Part shown: positions 1 through 12,500 of the stretch, one piece after another
Layout: each line of letters opens with the position of its first letter
Position numbering within the stretch: position 1 is the first letter of the stretch
Origin: Hyalella azteca
Lineage: Eukaryota > Arthropoda > Malacostraca > Amphipoda > Hyalellidae
Direction of reading: 5' to 3'
Length of the DNA stretch: 64,000 nt
NCBI RefSeq assembly: GCF_000764305.2
Contig: NW_025936040.1
Span: 116,634 to 180,633, forward strand
The notes under the pieces: model-generated
The model's database searches: none
Seen by the model: only the letters and a program-made list of their open reading frames with translations
Told to the model about the DNA's origin: nothing
Translations under genes and position numbers: made by a program

Positions 1-230
1 ATCATCGTTATTTTTATTAATTATTATTTTACTATTGCCATCATTCATGTCGAGATGGCGAGATCATGTTGACCTTGTATTTGTGCATTAAATAATTGAG
101 TTCAGGCTCCTTACCTATGCAATAAATGGATAGCAGATCCGGTATTGTCTTGATAGAATAAACGCAGCCTTCGTCTTCTCTTCTGTGATTGGCAATAAGT
201 CGTGACTTTTGAGTTCTATATTATATTAAT

Positions 231-338
231 AAATCATTTGAGCTCAATATTATAAGATTAAATCATTTGAGCTCAATATTATAAGATTAAATCATTTGAG
301 CTCAATATTATAAGATTAAATCATTTGAGTTCAATATT
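231..338. repeat. 29-bp tandem repeat, about 3.7 copies
   Basis: The unit begins AAATCATTTGAGCTCAATAT. The first three copies are nearly identical. Confidence 0.9.
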
Positions 339-1383
339 TAAGTATCCGGCAAGTCATTGCCGTTTCCTACCCTTATGAAAAATTATCACTTATGTTTCAA
401 TCAGCAATTCTTGCCTTTGCCATTACGTATTAGATGAATTCTAATGTGTTTTGATTGTTGTTATTAATGAAAGAAAGTGTCAATATTAAGTGTCAATATA
501 TTTTTCACACATAAAAAGTGGTTTATATTTGTGAAAAAATCTCAGTTCTTGCTTTCGACTTGTCCATGGCATTGGGAGTAAATCTTTGCCTTAAGATTCG
601 CTGCACAAAAAGTAATATAACATTTATTAATGGCTGTGTTGTTGATCAAATGTAAATCTTCTCAATGTGGGTAAAAAATTAAATTATTACCTGAAAGGCC
701 TCCATCAGGAAACATAGATAGCATTGTTTGTGTTTTCTCGAATTGAAAAAATAGGTCTTCATTTTTTGGTTGAATTTAATCATAATTATCAGTCATTGCC
801 TTTACTTTCACCATATAAATATTACAATCCATTGACTACGTTTTCTGATATAAATTATTCACTTAATTTAATTGATTTACCCCACGATTTGACAAGACGT
901 CAAGAGTCTCGCATTACTGTATATTCTATTTAGAAAGCACTTTGACATGAGGATTAGGACTTCTGCCATGCAGCAACGTAACAACTTCTTTATGTATTAA
1001 TGCAAATTTTATTCCTTTCAAAATTTATCAATCCAAATTTTATATTTTTATACTTCTGTCAAACCAGAATTTACGAATTTTACTTGTACTAATATCACTA
1101 TCATTTCCCGCGTGCGTGTATAAATGATACTCGCATGACCGGCAACAGCTGAAGTTCTCAGGAATAATTCTCTTTACTCTTACCCATCTATCATTAATTT
1201 AAAATAAAATAATAATAAAAATAATTCTCTCCGGTCATCTATTCAAATCACAAGATTAGTAAGAAAATTGAAAATATTTTCATAAAATGCATTGTTGGGG
1301 CACAATTAATAAAATGTATTCTCATTTCTTCAATCGAATTTGTGCAAGACTTTGTGATTGGTAAAACTCATCATTCCAAGTCC

Positions 1384-1571
1384 ACACTCAGCGAAATGAG
1401 AGAGAATTTGTCCAAACAACGCAATACTTTTCTTGTGTGGGGTATCCTGACCCACTATGGTCCAGTAATTGAGTGTATCAATGCTTCATATACGCTCCTA
1501 CTCCTGCTGTGTGTACGAATGTGTGCCAACATTTATACAAAATTTTACACATTTATTTATGCGACACTCTC
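1384..1571 (+). mobile_element. MITE family A, copy 1
   Basis: It begins CACTCAGCGAAATGAGAGAG then TTTGTCCAAACAACG. It contains the family core (CTTGTGTGGGGTATCCTGACCCA) and ends with a degenerate inverted copy of the start (ACACATTTATTTATGCGACA). A 32-bp tandem repeat starts 20 bp downstream. Confidence 0.6.
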
Positions 1572-1590
1572 TGCTGGTGCTGTGTGAATA

Positions 1591-1682
1591 CTCTGGGCCA
1601 ACCCATGCGTGGGTGAGTCATGCTCTGGGCCAACCCATGCGTGGGTGAGTCATGCTCTGGGCCAACCCATGCGTGGGTGAGT
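1591..1682. repeat. 32-bp tandem repeat, about 3 copies
   Basis: The unit begins CTCTGGGCCAACCCATGCGT. Each copy contains the hairpin ACCCA-TGCG-TGGGT. Confidence 0.9.
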
Positions 1683-2742
1683 GGCGTGTTGGAATTTTCC
1701 TGTGAAGGCAAATATTGCATGAATTTCTTCTAAATTTCATCTCGTTTCCTCAGCGGAATTGAAAAATTTTTGTTATGATTCCTTTTTTGTCTTGATGTCT
1801 TTTCCGGCCGGATACATTTTTCCTAAAAGTGGAATTGAAATTGAAAGTTGAAAGTCAACTGCACGGGGCCTTTGAAAATATAGTAGGTACATTGTTCGCG
1901 TCGCTCCTCTAGAGACGCCATATTATAATGGTTCACGTGCAAACATTTTTAATACATATCAATCATTATTTCCGATGACATCAATCATTTTGATAAATTT
2001 CGATGATTTTCTCTCGTGATAACTATAAACTGAGAACGGAATATCGACCTAATGAAACTTTCAGATGATTTAATTGAAAAGTTGAAACTCATAACCTTTA
2101 TAATAACATACAATGCATTCCTACAAAAAGATGACCATCTTGTATGTTCATTACATAATATTAATACGAGCTTTTACTTTGTGATAGGGTTCAAGCGCTT
2201 AAAATACAACAATAATTTTCAAATTACTTCATTTGAAGCACATGTTCATTGAGAGTGTCCCAAAAACTTACAATTCATCATTCATTATGTACATTAGTAA
2301 TAATTTTTTCATTACTGAATTTCAAATTATTAATAACATGAATTCTACATAATGAATATCTATACATTTTTCGTGTTATGGTCTTAACATGGCCTGAATT
2401 TGCCATAGCAATAGTACCGTTCTTTTCTTTTCGTCGACTCTCGACAAAACTTTTTGATACATCGATCAGGAAAATTCATCGAAATACAACACTTGAATTT
2501 AACACAAGTAACAGTCACAAACCAGGCATCCTTTTTTCTTATCATTAAAATTAAATTTCTGTTCGAAGTAAAATCTTCAAAATTATTCCTATACTAGAAA
2601 CAATTAATAAAAATTGTAAGGTCTATTGTAATGTTAACGCCAAAGCTCAGGCAAAAATACAGTTCCTGACGAGGTAGAAGTTCACATGCATCATATAAGA
2701 AAAATACCGGGACTATTTCCTTGCCATTGTGAGGCACTAGAA

Positions 2743-3663
2743 AGCCTCACTAGTGTGAGGGAGGCGCCTCTGCCTCACTAGTGTGAGGGAGGCGCCTCTG
2801 CCTCACTAGTGTGAGGGAGGCACCTCTGCCTCACTAGTGTGAGGGAGGCACCTCTGCCTCACTAGTGTGAGGGAGGCACCTCTGCCTCACTAGTGTGAGG
2901 GAGGCACCTCTGCCTCACTAGTGTGAGGGAGGCACCTCTGCCTCACTAGTGTGAGGGAGGCACCTCTGCCTCACTAGTGTGAGGGAGGCACCTCTGCCTC
3001 ACTAGTGTGAGGGAGGCACCTCTGCCTCACTAGTGTGAGGGAGGCACCTCTGCCTCACTAGTGTGAGGGAGGCACCTCTGCCTCACTAGTGTGAGGGAGG
3101 CACCTCTGCCTCACTAGTGTGAGGGAGGCACCTCTGCCTCACTAGTGTGAGGGAGGCACCTCTGCCTCACTAGTGTGAGGGAGGCACCTCTGCCTCACTA
3201 GTGTGAGGGAGGCACCTCTGCCTCACTAGTGTGAGGGAGGCACCTCTGCCTCACTAGTGTGAGGGAGGCACCTCTGCCTCACTAGTGTGAGGGAGGCACC
3301 TCTGCCTCACTAGTGTGAGGGAGGCACCTCTGCCTCACTAGTGTGAGGGAGGCACCTCTGCCTCACTAGTGTGAGGGAGGCACCTCTGCCTCACTAGTGT
3401 GAGGGAGGCACCTCTGCCTCACTAGTGTGAGGGAGGCACCTCTGCCTCACTAGTGTGAGGGAGGCACCTCTGCCTCACTAGTGTGAGGGAGGCACCTCTG
3501 CCTCACTAGTGTGAGGGAGGCACCTCTGCCTCACTAGTGTGAGGGAGGCACCTCTGCCTCACTAGTGTGAGGGAGGCACCTCTGCCTCACTAGTGTGAGG
3601 GAGGCACCTCTGCCTCACTAGTGTGAGGGAGGCACCTCTGCCTCACTAGTGTGAGGGAGGCAC
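2743..3663. repeat. 28-bp satellite-like array, about 33 copies, ending in an assembly gap
   Basis: The unit begins GCCTCACTAGTGTGAGGGAG. The first two copies read GCGCCTCT and all later ones GCACCTCT. Each unit holds two small foldbacks, CCTCAC-TAGT-GTGAGG and GAGGC-ACCTCT-GCCTC. The array stops at a single N (3664), so its true length is unknown. Confidence 0.97.
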
Positions 3664-3664
3664 N
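3664..3664. other. single N, assembly gap
   Basis: One undetermined base joins two unrelated tandem arrays. It is a likely collapsed gap. Confidence 0.9.
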
Positions 3665-3806
3665 AGGAGCAGCCATGTAGGAGCAGCCATGTAGGAGCAG
3701 CCATGCAGGAGCAGCCATGTAGGAGCAGCCATGCAGGAGCAGCCATGTAGGAGCAGCCATGCAGGAGCAGCCATGCAGGAGCAGCCATGTAGGAGCAGCC
3801 ATGTAG
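3665..3806. repeat. 14-bp tandem repeat, about 10 copies
   Basis: The unit is AGGAGCAGCCATG(T/C). Minus-strand frames made of repeated MAAPTWLL-like peptides are products of the repeat, not genes. Confidence 0.95.
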
Positions 3807-5039
3807 ACTTCAGGTAGCCTAGTAAATGCACTCACCGTCTTCATGTCATTCATCATTCACAACTCGTGGTCATGCGCAGGCATTCGTCCTTGTAGAAGCG
3901 GTGGCCGCTATTGGAAACAGTCAGTTCTTCGATTGTGAAACGTCTAGTTTCGACATACATAAAATATGTTTCAGTGCGTGCTTCAGGTTCTAAAGTAGAA
4001 CTTTTCTTATCAGTGAACCTGGTATGGTTTCAGAAGTGCTGGATGATCACATCCAAACTTCGCTTTTAACTTCAAAAATCTGAGCAGTTGACACAAATTT
4101 TGAAGGATTTCCTAACAAGAATATCATAAATAATTGGGTATCAAACTAAAAATTTGGAGGGCGATGGCATAAAAAAAAATAAAATTAATATGGACATAAA
4201 AAAATTTGCTCCCATATTTAAAAGCATGATTACTTCAAATTAAAATATGACCAATAACAATGCAAATGTTTTCAGCTCTTTTTACGATTTCGGCTCTTTT
4301 ACGAAAAAATTTCTATTTTTCTCGCAAATATAACTGATTCGCCAAGCGACTTCAACAATGCTTACGTGATTTCTATCTCATCCACCACCAATCCTCAATC
4401 AACCTTCAGGACGATGAATGAGTTTATCAGATATTCAGGTATTCCTGATGAACCTGTACAGGAAGTGCCCCAAAAAATCAAACCCATTCATAAGGCGCCT
4501 CGCAGCACAACCTGGAAAGCCCTTTAAATTGTCGATGAAGGGTAAACAAGCACTCAACGGCTGGCTCAGCTGTTCAACCACATGTCATTTAAACGAATCA
4601 TTGATTAGCAAAACAGCAAAATAAAACAGTAAAATACATTTCTGTAAATAATTTTCGGTTACAGGTGTCAGCTTCCATGTATCATAAGTAAGCAGTCAAA
4701 AATGCAAGTTTAAGATGCTAGATGATATCAAGACGCGATAATATTGTCTTTTTTTTAAGGCCGATGCCCTTGACCTTTCTTATACGCCCCTAATCGAATT
4801 TACGTCAATTTGCAAATATATTATAATCTTGTAGGCAAATAAACATGTTTCACGGTTTTATCAGAATACAGAACTTTTAAAAGATGCCCTTTAACAAAAG
4901 TACATTTAAAAGTCCATGCATTTTAAACAACATGGACGGAATAATAGCATTATTTTTCTTGCATCGCGCATTCATTTCTACTACGTGCAGCTCTATTGAC
5001 AGATGTCATTAGGCGTCGATTGCATGTAACTCACATCTA

Positions 5040-5218
5040 TACTCAGAAAATTTCACGCGTCATAGTGTCCAAATCACACTTTCTTACTCACAGCACGAGC
5101 AGACCATGGACGTGGGCAATGATACTCATTATTGGCAAGCCTAACTTTTTCATGATGACCCACACAATGACAACGAGTGCATCGTTATTTTGACAAAGTC
5201 ACATCCATTTCTCTGAAT
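5040..5218 (-). mobile_element. MITE family A, copy 2
   Basis: Terminal inverted repeats start ACTCAGAAAATTTCACGCG on one side and TTCAGAGAAATGGATGTGAC on the other, both followed by a (T)GTCCAAAT-like subterminal motif. The core, read on the minus strand, is TTGTGTGGGTCATCATGA. Confidence 0.7.
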
Positions 5219-6507
5219 GAATAATTCCCATTGCAACATAACACGCGGCGCTACCTAATGGCAAACCAGTGTCGGGTTATGGCCGGCCGTCTACCTAGGA
5301 AATAATAATGAACGATAATGAGGATAAAATTTGCATGTAGAGTTGGCATTAATATTCTAGCAACGTTAGGTTGTGTAATGTGTAATCATTCAATACAGCG
5401 GACACAATTCTTGTTCTTTAATCAATGCTATTGATGATATTCAAATATGACTTTCCACTTGGCCATAATAATGCACAAATAATATTTGTCGTAAAAACAT
5501 AACAGCTAGAGAGCAATTCAATTACAAAGACAATTGCCTAACCATTCCTTTGAAAAACAACTTTAAAAACTTTATAATAACGTCATTATTTCAAGCGAAA
5601 CGATTGAATATGTCCGAACATTTTCTCAGGTTGCGCTATGGAACCATCAATGCGAAGCAATTAATCATGAAAATGATTAACAATAATGCGACAATTTGGG
5701 CTCTCATTCGTCGCACTCACCAGCAAAATGCACCCAAATAGTAAATTGCACTTATGTAAATTGCACTCGAATTACGTTCTCAATCTACAGCAGCACTCAC
5801 ACGACTATCGATTTGATTGAGACTCTTCACAAAATCAAAGTGTATTCCTCTAGCGGATATTGAGAAGCACTTCGCTGGAGTGAATTTCTCAACAGATTTC
5901 ATAAAACCTATCACACTTTCAATGCACGCTTTAAGCTTCCTTCTTAAATCATTTAAACGTATCATTATCATTATCCTCAGTTCAAGGTCGTAATTTACGA
6001 CAGCGTCCATGTCTTAGATACGTTGAATCTCTTGTACACCACTCATATCAATGATCATAATGAACATGAAACTCTAATTGATTAAAGTTCAGGTTTGTCC
6101 ATTTTATTTATTGAAGTTTATTGAAATTTGATTCTAGTAGCACTTCATGCTATTTTAGCTCTAAATATTATTTATACGCACATATATGTTAGTATTATCT
6201 TATTATCTAGTGATATAGTATATATATTGTGTCACAGTGAATATGACATCACTATCGACACATATAGGGGCACATCTAAAAGGTAAAGACGTCAAAGTTA
6301 TCAACCGTTACTTCAACTTTGGATCTTTCCTCTATAATTTAACCATTTTTAATAATGACCTGAGATAATGTAGCAGAGTTATCGCAGTGACCTCGGTCAG
6401 CTAATGCGTTTGATTTATTAACGGCTATAAATCTCTGCCGAACAATACATCTACTTACCTGTGGGTCGTTGCGGCGTCAATCTATACCCCATCACGAAAC
6501 CCTGCAG

Positions 6508-6649
6508 CACTAAGAAAAATTTATGGGTCACAGTGTCCAAATTTTGACGCACATGCCACACGCAGCCCTGCCAAAACGAGTCAGGAAGACCACACACAAG
6601 CAAAAATACTTGGCTATTTTGATAATGTCTCACTCATTTCTTTGAGTGG
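6508..6649 (-). mobile_element. MITE family A, copy 3
   Basis: The inverted ends are CACTAAGAAAAATTTATGGG (left) and CACTCAAAGAAATGAGTGAG (right, minus strand). The subterminal GTGTCCAAAT and the core GTGTGGTCTTCCTGACTC are shared with the other copies. An open frame across it is not a gene. Confidence 0.7.
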
Positions 6650-7792
6650 GGTGTTCAGCATAAGCGAGACTGCATCAAATCGGGAGCATTTACACCCAGA
6701 ATTTACATTCGTTCATTTCAACCCAGTATTGGTGTAAAAAACCTGCTTGCTTGCAGCAAGAACTTTAAACGCGTCTAGGATATTTCAGAATTTTTTTGGT
6801 GTAAATAGAATTGCCCAAAATTTTACACTGGAAGCAAGGCAGTTGTACACCACCTTGAAATACTGCGTGTGGTCATTTGACCTCGTGCGTTAATAAATGC
6901 TAATAAGTCTCTTTTACCCTGGAACCCCATTGGACGAATAAAACAGCATTTTAATTGCTAATTTTACTAATCTAAGCTAAAATATTTCTAATTTGAGCGT
7001 CGGTATGCGACTTCCCCAACATCTTGTCGCCACGAGGCGAAGAGGAGTGCGTATACTGTTCGTTCAATCCTGCTGCCAACACGTTACATATGAAACTTTT
7101 TTCAAACTTTTTCTGACATGTCTGAACACAACGCTACTAATTTGTACAGTTTTTGTAACACGTAATAGCACCGTTTGATCTGTATCAGTATGATGATCTG
7201 TGAAAAAATAAATGTAAAGTAAATCTATTATGGTAGAGCACTCAATTGTGCTGAATACAAGTGATGTATCAAATTGCTATCACGTAATTAGATATATAAT
7301 ATTGAAAAAATAAAAGTTATAAAATTTCGTGGCAATCAAATGCATTGTTTACACTTTATTCCTATTATAGCATGCGAATTCAAGTCATTTTAACGTCATC
7401 GCGCGTCTAGTGTCAAACGTAAAATTCATACAGTATAGTACACATTTACATCAAGCAGTCTGATGAGCATAACTTGTAGGAACATATAACAGAACATATT
7501 ATAAATAAATATAGATTGGCTTCCTGTATTTAAACGCTTAGTGTCTAAAAATTAACATATGGTTAATAGGCTATTAATGAAAATATTAATAAAAATTCCA
7601 TGTAATAATAAAAATGGTGTCTTTAAATATTATCAAATTTGACTATTTCGCATTTTTCTCACATATGTCTGCGAGCGCAGGGACTCAAATAAATAAGACA
7701 AACACTGTTCCACTTGCAAGAACTTCTTCATAAATTTTGGACAAGGACGTAAAAACTTATGCATGTATTGGTTCCATCACCACTCATTGAGC

Positions 7793-8042
7793 TCACTCAT
7801 AAAAATATGAGTGAACACTGTCCAAATATTCCAAATTCCAAATATTCCAATGGCCAAATATTGATACACTAATTAATACATATTGATACACGATGAATAT
7901 TGATAAACTTTGTACTCATTGCACTATATAGCTATGAGTGGGCAACGCAATTTTACCAGACAAACTGAGTAAAAATGACACACACAATGCGAAAAGTGCA
8001 TCGGTGTTTGGGCAGAGCCCCACTTTGTGCTCTGAGTGTGTA
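7793..8042 (-). mobile_element. MITE family A, copy 4 (long form)
   Basis: The left end CACTCATAAAAATATGAGTG then CACTGTCCAAATA matches the right end read on the minus strand (CACTCAGAGCACAAAGTGGG then GCCCAAACACCG). The core GCATTGTGTGTGTCATTTTTACTCA is present. An extra AT-rich segment of about 100 bp makes it longer than the other copies. A 44-bp tandem array begins 140 bp downstream. Confidence 0.65.
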
Positions 8043-8182
8043 TAATGGCCGACTTCATTGAAACATTGCTTGTCTGTGGCAAATATAAGCGCCCGCAATA
8101 ACAAGAGCGTGTCAAGAGACAATGATTGCATGCCGATTGCTGCTGCTGCTGACACTGAGGGTATGTCAGTCCACAGACTGCC

Positions 8183-8375
8183 CTGCTGATACCAATCACA
8201 GCGTGATTGTCTGGGCACATGCCATTCTGCTGATACCAATCGCAGCGTGATTGTCTGGGTACACGCCATCCTGCTGATACCAATCACAGCGAGATTGTCT
8301 GGGTACACGCCATCCTGCTGATACCAATCGCAGCGTGATTGTCTGGGCACACGCCATATCCTGCTGATACCAAAC
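8183..8375. repeat. 44-bp tandem repeat, about 4.3 copies
   Basis: The unit begins CTGCTGATACCAATC(A/G)CAGC; starts are at 8183, 8227, 8271, 8315 and 8361. The 195-codon minus-strand frame here consists of this array and MITE copy 4. Confidence 0.9.
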
Positions 8376-9004
8376 ACCGCATGTTTCTTGCTACAAACTC
8401 CTCGCTGCTGCACCAAACATTTCTTGTTTGTCCCAACAAGCGCCACGTTCCTGACATAAAACATGGCTTGTTTGGCGTGGTAAATGCGGCGCAGTTCCAT
8501 CATAATTCACATGATCAAAGTTTGTGCTGCGAGGCCGTCAACGTCGACACTTTATTTGAGTTGAGGCCTCAACGACGCGTAATTGGCCCAGCATCGACCA
8601 TATGAAGTCAGCTTCGTTGATGCCATCTTTGCAAGACATTGCGGCCTCAGACTTTTTAGTTTACGAAAAAATGTGTTGCGATAATTTTTGTTTCAGTGAT
8701 ATATGTCAACAGGGTTTTAATGAATTTGCTTGAACAAAGTTATACATTGAGAAAATTTATCTCTGCATGGTGCGAAAGACCAATGATAATTTGGTAGTTG
8801 AAGAATCGCATCGCGGCTCCCAAGACCAGATGATGTTTACAATTTTTACCATATACCAAAAGCCAGCTATTGTTGCAGGGGCTTGTAGTACCAAGTTCTT
8901 ATCTCCGTTAGCCAATAGCTGACGGCTTTTCAAGTTAAACCCACCAATCAAAGACGACAAGTCGGTCTTAACGAGTACTATTTCCGCTATGTCTACAAAG
9001 GCTG

Positions 9005-9385
9005 CTACATAGGCTAAGCCGCTACGTGTAATTAATAGGCCGCTACGCGTACTTAGGTCACTATAGGTGTACTTAGACAGCCACGTGCACTAATGCTGCT
9101 ACATGAACTTAGGTCGTTACATGTTTTTAGGTCGCTAGGTGTACTAAAACAGCTACGTGAACTAATGCGCCGCTAAATGTACTTAGGACGTTACGTGTAT
9201 TTAGATCACTATAGGCGTACTTAGGCAGTTACGTATGCTATGCCCGCTACATGTACTTAGGCCACTTTAGGTGTACTTATACAGCTACAGCCACTAATGG
9301 CGCTACGTATGCTTAGGCCGTTACGTGTATTTAGGTCACTATAGGTGTACTTAGACCGTTACGTGCACTAAGGTCGCTACATGTT
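9005..9385. repeat. diverged minisatellite of GCTACGTGTACTTAGG type
   Basis: Short units of about 19-20 bp vary around GCTACGTGTACTTAGGTC, with many substitutions, so this is an old array. It ends 75 bp before the first visible exon of the Gfrl-like gene. Confidence 0.85.
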
Positions 9386-9460
9386 CAAAAGCTATCTTTG
9401 AGAGTACGGCCCCTGATTTTCTCTCCTGCTATCATGTTATGCACCATCTTTCTCATGCAG

Positions 9461-9553
9461 TGGAGAGCCAGCTGACATACCACCTGGACCAGCTGGGTGC
9501 TGGTGTAGAGCTGATATCGACCAGGCTGGAGGCTGCTGGGCACTACGACCCAG
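9461..9553 (+). CDS. Gfrl-like gene, first visible exon
   Basis: The exon is bounded by the acceptor TTTCTCATGCAG and the donor GTGAGTA. Only the frame that leaves two bases at the start reads well (ESQLTYHLDQLGAGVELIST...). It ends with one base (G) that completes GAA with the next exon. It lies 75 bp downstream of a diverged minisatellite (9005-9385). The phase-2 start proves that at least one upstream exon is not identified here. Confidence 0.8.
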
Positions 9554-12500
9554 GTGAGTATATGAATAATTTAAGTATTTATCCATTATCTCATTAGTCT
9601 GCTTCAATCGCAAAATCTACAAGAATTTAAAAACAAATAAAAAGTCAAGTAAATTCACCATTTCTTGATTAATTATGAATGAAATGGTAAATTCTTTCTT
9701 CATCCACAAATATGGTGAATTTACATAGCGGTTTTTCTTACATATATATTTTCAATTAGTATCTTTGCTTTACATGAGTTGAGAAGTGATGAGTTTTTAA
9801 AATTATGAAGTTTCGTTTCCTGCAAGTGTCCCTTGCACGGAATTTGTAAACAAGAACAAAAGTACATTTCGCTAAATAATAACAATACGATCCATTACTG
9901 CAATGTTTCGTAGTAACTCCTGATAAATTGATAATGTAAAAATAATGTTCATTGTGGGTAGAGCTGCTCCTTTAAAGTAGGACAATAATACCAGTCACAT
10001 TATAATTAATTAGAGAAAACTCAGTCTCATTAAAACCCATTATAGGAAACTCAGTCACGTTAGAATTAACGAGAGCGAGCTCAACCCGTGTCAGAATACG
10101 TTTAGATAGCATTCTACAGTATATAACTTTTATTTTTCAATATTAAATCCTATTTACTGTTTAGGACAATACTTACATTGAAAAATCTCTCTAAGGGCCA
10201 CAGGTCTAAATTAGATAACTTCGCATTATCGTTGCTGTGTCTGTTCACCAAGAAAAAGAGAGGGGAGCTGGCGAGCTAATGGAGTTATTTCGATGCCGCA
10301 CACGAGCTTCATTTTTGGAGAGCTCCGAAGAGTCTATTTTTTTCCTCAAGAATTTATAAGCAAAGAAAACTCCAAGCAAATTCGTTATATTTCCAGCTGA
10401 AAATATTTCGGGAAACAGCTCCATTATCAGTTTAAAAAATATATAAAATAAAAGTACAATCCCTCAATTTTTTTCTTCAAAACCAACGTCGAGAGCTCAT
10501 TAGATAGCGCTTTTTTCTACTTCAATACCCGGAAGTTTTTTCTGTCAAATAACTTTTAAGAAGACGTCATTTTTTGCCACGTGAATTTTCGCAGAAAATA
10601 ATTTTTCTTGCATTTTTAGTCGCTTTCTAATTTCATTAGCGGTAAATAGCGACTCACTATAAAAATTCCAGTTTATTTTCCATAATTATCAACAACTTAA
10701 TTAGTCGTTAATTAATAAAATGAAGCTTTTATGGAGATTGTCGTAATTTCATAGAAGTGAACAAAATATTATCAGGGATTTAATTTCCTGCGTATTAAAT
10801 ATTGGCTTATAATTTAATTCTCGTTATTCTATCAACTCATTTAACTATTTTAATTCTTCTAATATAATTATAAAATTAATATTCAGCTTGTCATCAGTTT
10901 TCAAGCTTTTCTTTTTTATCCTGGAGCTAATTTAAGTGGAGGGAAGAGCTTGATCAAGTTTTTTCAATAATAAATATTGGAAACAAAGTGCGCCTAAATC
11001 AAATAATAAAATTAATGCTCATACCTTTTTCACAAATATATTCTTAGTCCATACAAATAAAAACTAATTGTTTAAGATACAATGTGTAGTGTACGGATCT
11101 GTTCTCGTGATGAAGTACAATGTGTAGTGTACGGATCTGTTCCCGTGATGAAGTACAATGTGTAGTGCACGGAGTGATGAAGTACAATGTGTAGTGTACG
11201 GATCTGTTCTTGTGGTGAAGTACAATGTGTAGTGTACGGATCTGTTTCTTTGTAAATAATTACTGGGAACAATTTCATTTTACTCTTAACGAAATTTTCA
11301 GACAAGGGTATGGAACAGACATTGAATCCTAACCTCGGATTTTGAAAAACAATTTTTAATCGTTTCCCACAATAATACATTTAGACAATCGATCAACATC
11401 AGACTGAAAAAATCAATAAAAAATTATTTCTAAAGTAATCAATGATTAATATACGTATGTCAATTAACAACGAGCAATGGCTTTGATATAAATCAATAAA
11501 CTTATAATTTACTTCAATCAAATTTTATCAATTCTCAAATCGCATAAATCGGGAATTTTTAGTTCGATTGCTAACCCTGAAAAACTTTATTTGGTGTTAT
11601 ATACGTTTAAATTTAACATACTTTTCAAACATAGAATAACAACCAGAAAAATCCATTAACTGGATCTTGGACTCCCTAACCTCCCCAGACCACCCGAGCA
11701 TCCCCAGGGTGGAACTGCCCAGCATTTTTGGGGAGGACCCTGAGGCGACGAATGCTTCCCCGTCAGAGAGTCCTCTGGATCCTATAGATCCCGCGCCCCA
11801 ACTCCCCAGAGTGAGTATGACATCAATCTGGCACAAAAAGGAATTTTCTAAATATTATTGATCAATTTTAGATTGTAATTCATGAGGAAATAATAAACAT
11901 GTCACTGTCATTAGAAGGCTCATATGGATATTGAAGGTAAAATATATCAAAATTCAAATAGTTTTCATACTCCCAGTTGATGATCATTCAAAAATCAATT
12001 TTATCCATAAACCAGGCATTTCAGTCCTTGAATCATGTTTTGCAGAGTACTTTCGTGCTTACATTTTTTATATAATTATTCGAGCTAGAGAACTTACCTC
12101 ATTATAGAAAATTTATAATTGATTTCATTTCTGTTTTCTACCTCTCAGCAAACTGGTATTGAGTTCCATCCCCCCCGGTTCGTCCAAGTGGACCACGCAC
12201 CAGGTTTGGTCCACGGCCCCGATATGCGGTTCGATTCTACCCACACCCGCGGTTTCGACCGCAGCTTCGACCGGAACCTTGGAGGCGACGACGATTCGAT
12301 CGGTAGAGTAAAATACATCGACACTACCAACGACCGAAAAGTCATCGTGCCGACCAACCTGGGCGGACCAGAGAGAAAATATGACCGCTTAGGCAGCGTG
12401 TTCGGCAGCCGCAATAACCGAATACAAGCCAGGAAGGTGGACGCTGGAACTCTAGGCATGGGCAACGAAATTGCTGGTGAAAATACCGAAGGTGTCCAAA

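Larger units (their letters stand above)
1..9460. other. AT-rich stretch without a supported gene
   Basis: It holds MITE-A copies 1-4 and arrays at 231, 1591, 2743, 3665, 8183 and 9005. Between them (about 340-1380, 1690-2740, 3810-5035, 5220-6505, 6650-7790, 8380-9000) I see only AT-rich sequence with short frames. The exception is the unrecognised open frame at about 4258-4527 described under findings. The missing 5' exons of the Gfrl-like gene may lie here or further upstream. Confidence 0.6.

Noticed and set aside
2743..3663. CRISPR-like array
   Set aside because: Units are head-to-tail without unique spacers; this is a satellite in a eukaryotic genome.
7916..8503. 195-codon minus-strand frame as a gene
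   Set aside because: It is composed of MITE copy 4 and the 44-bp array.
12145..12465. 106-codon minus-strand frame
   Set aside because: Antisense shadow of the large Gfrl-like exon.
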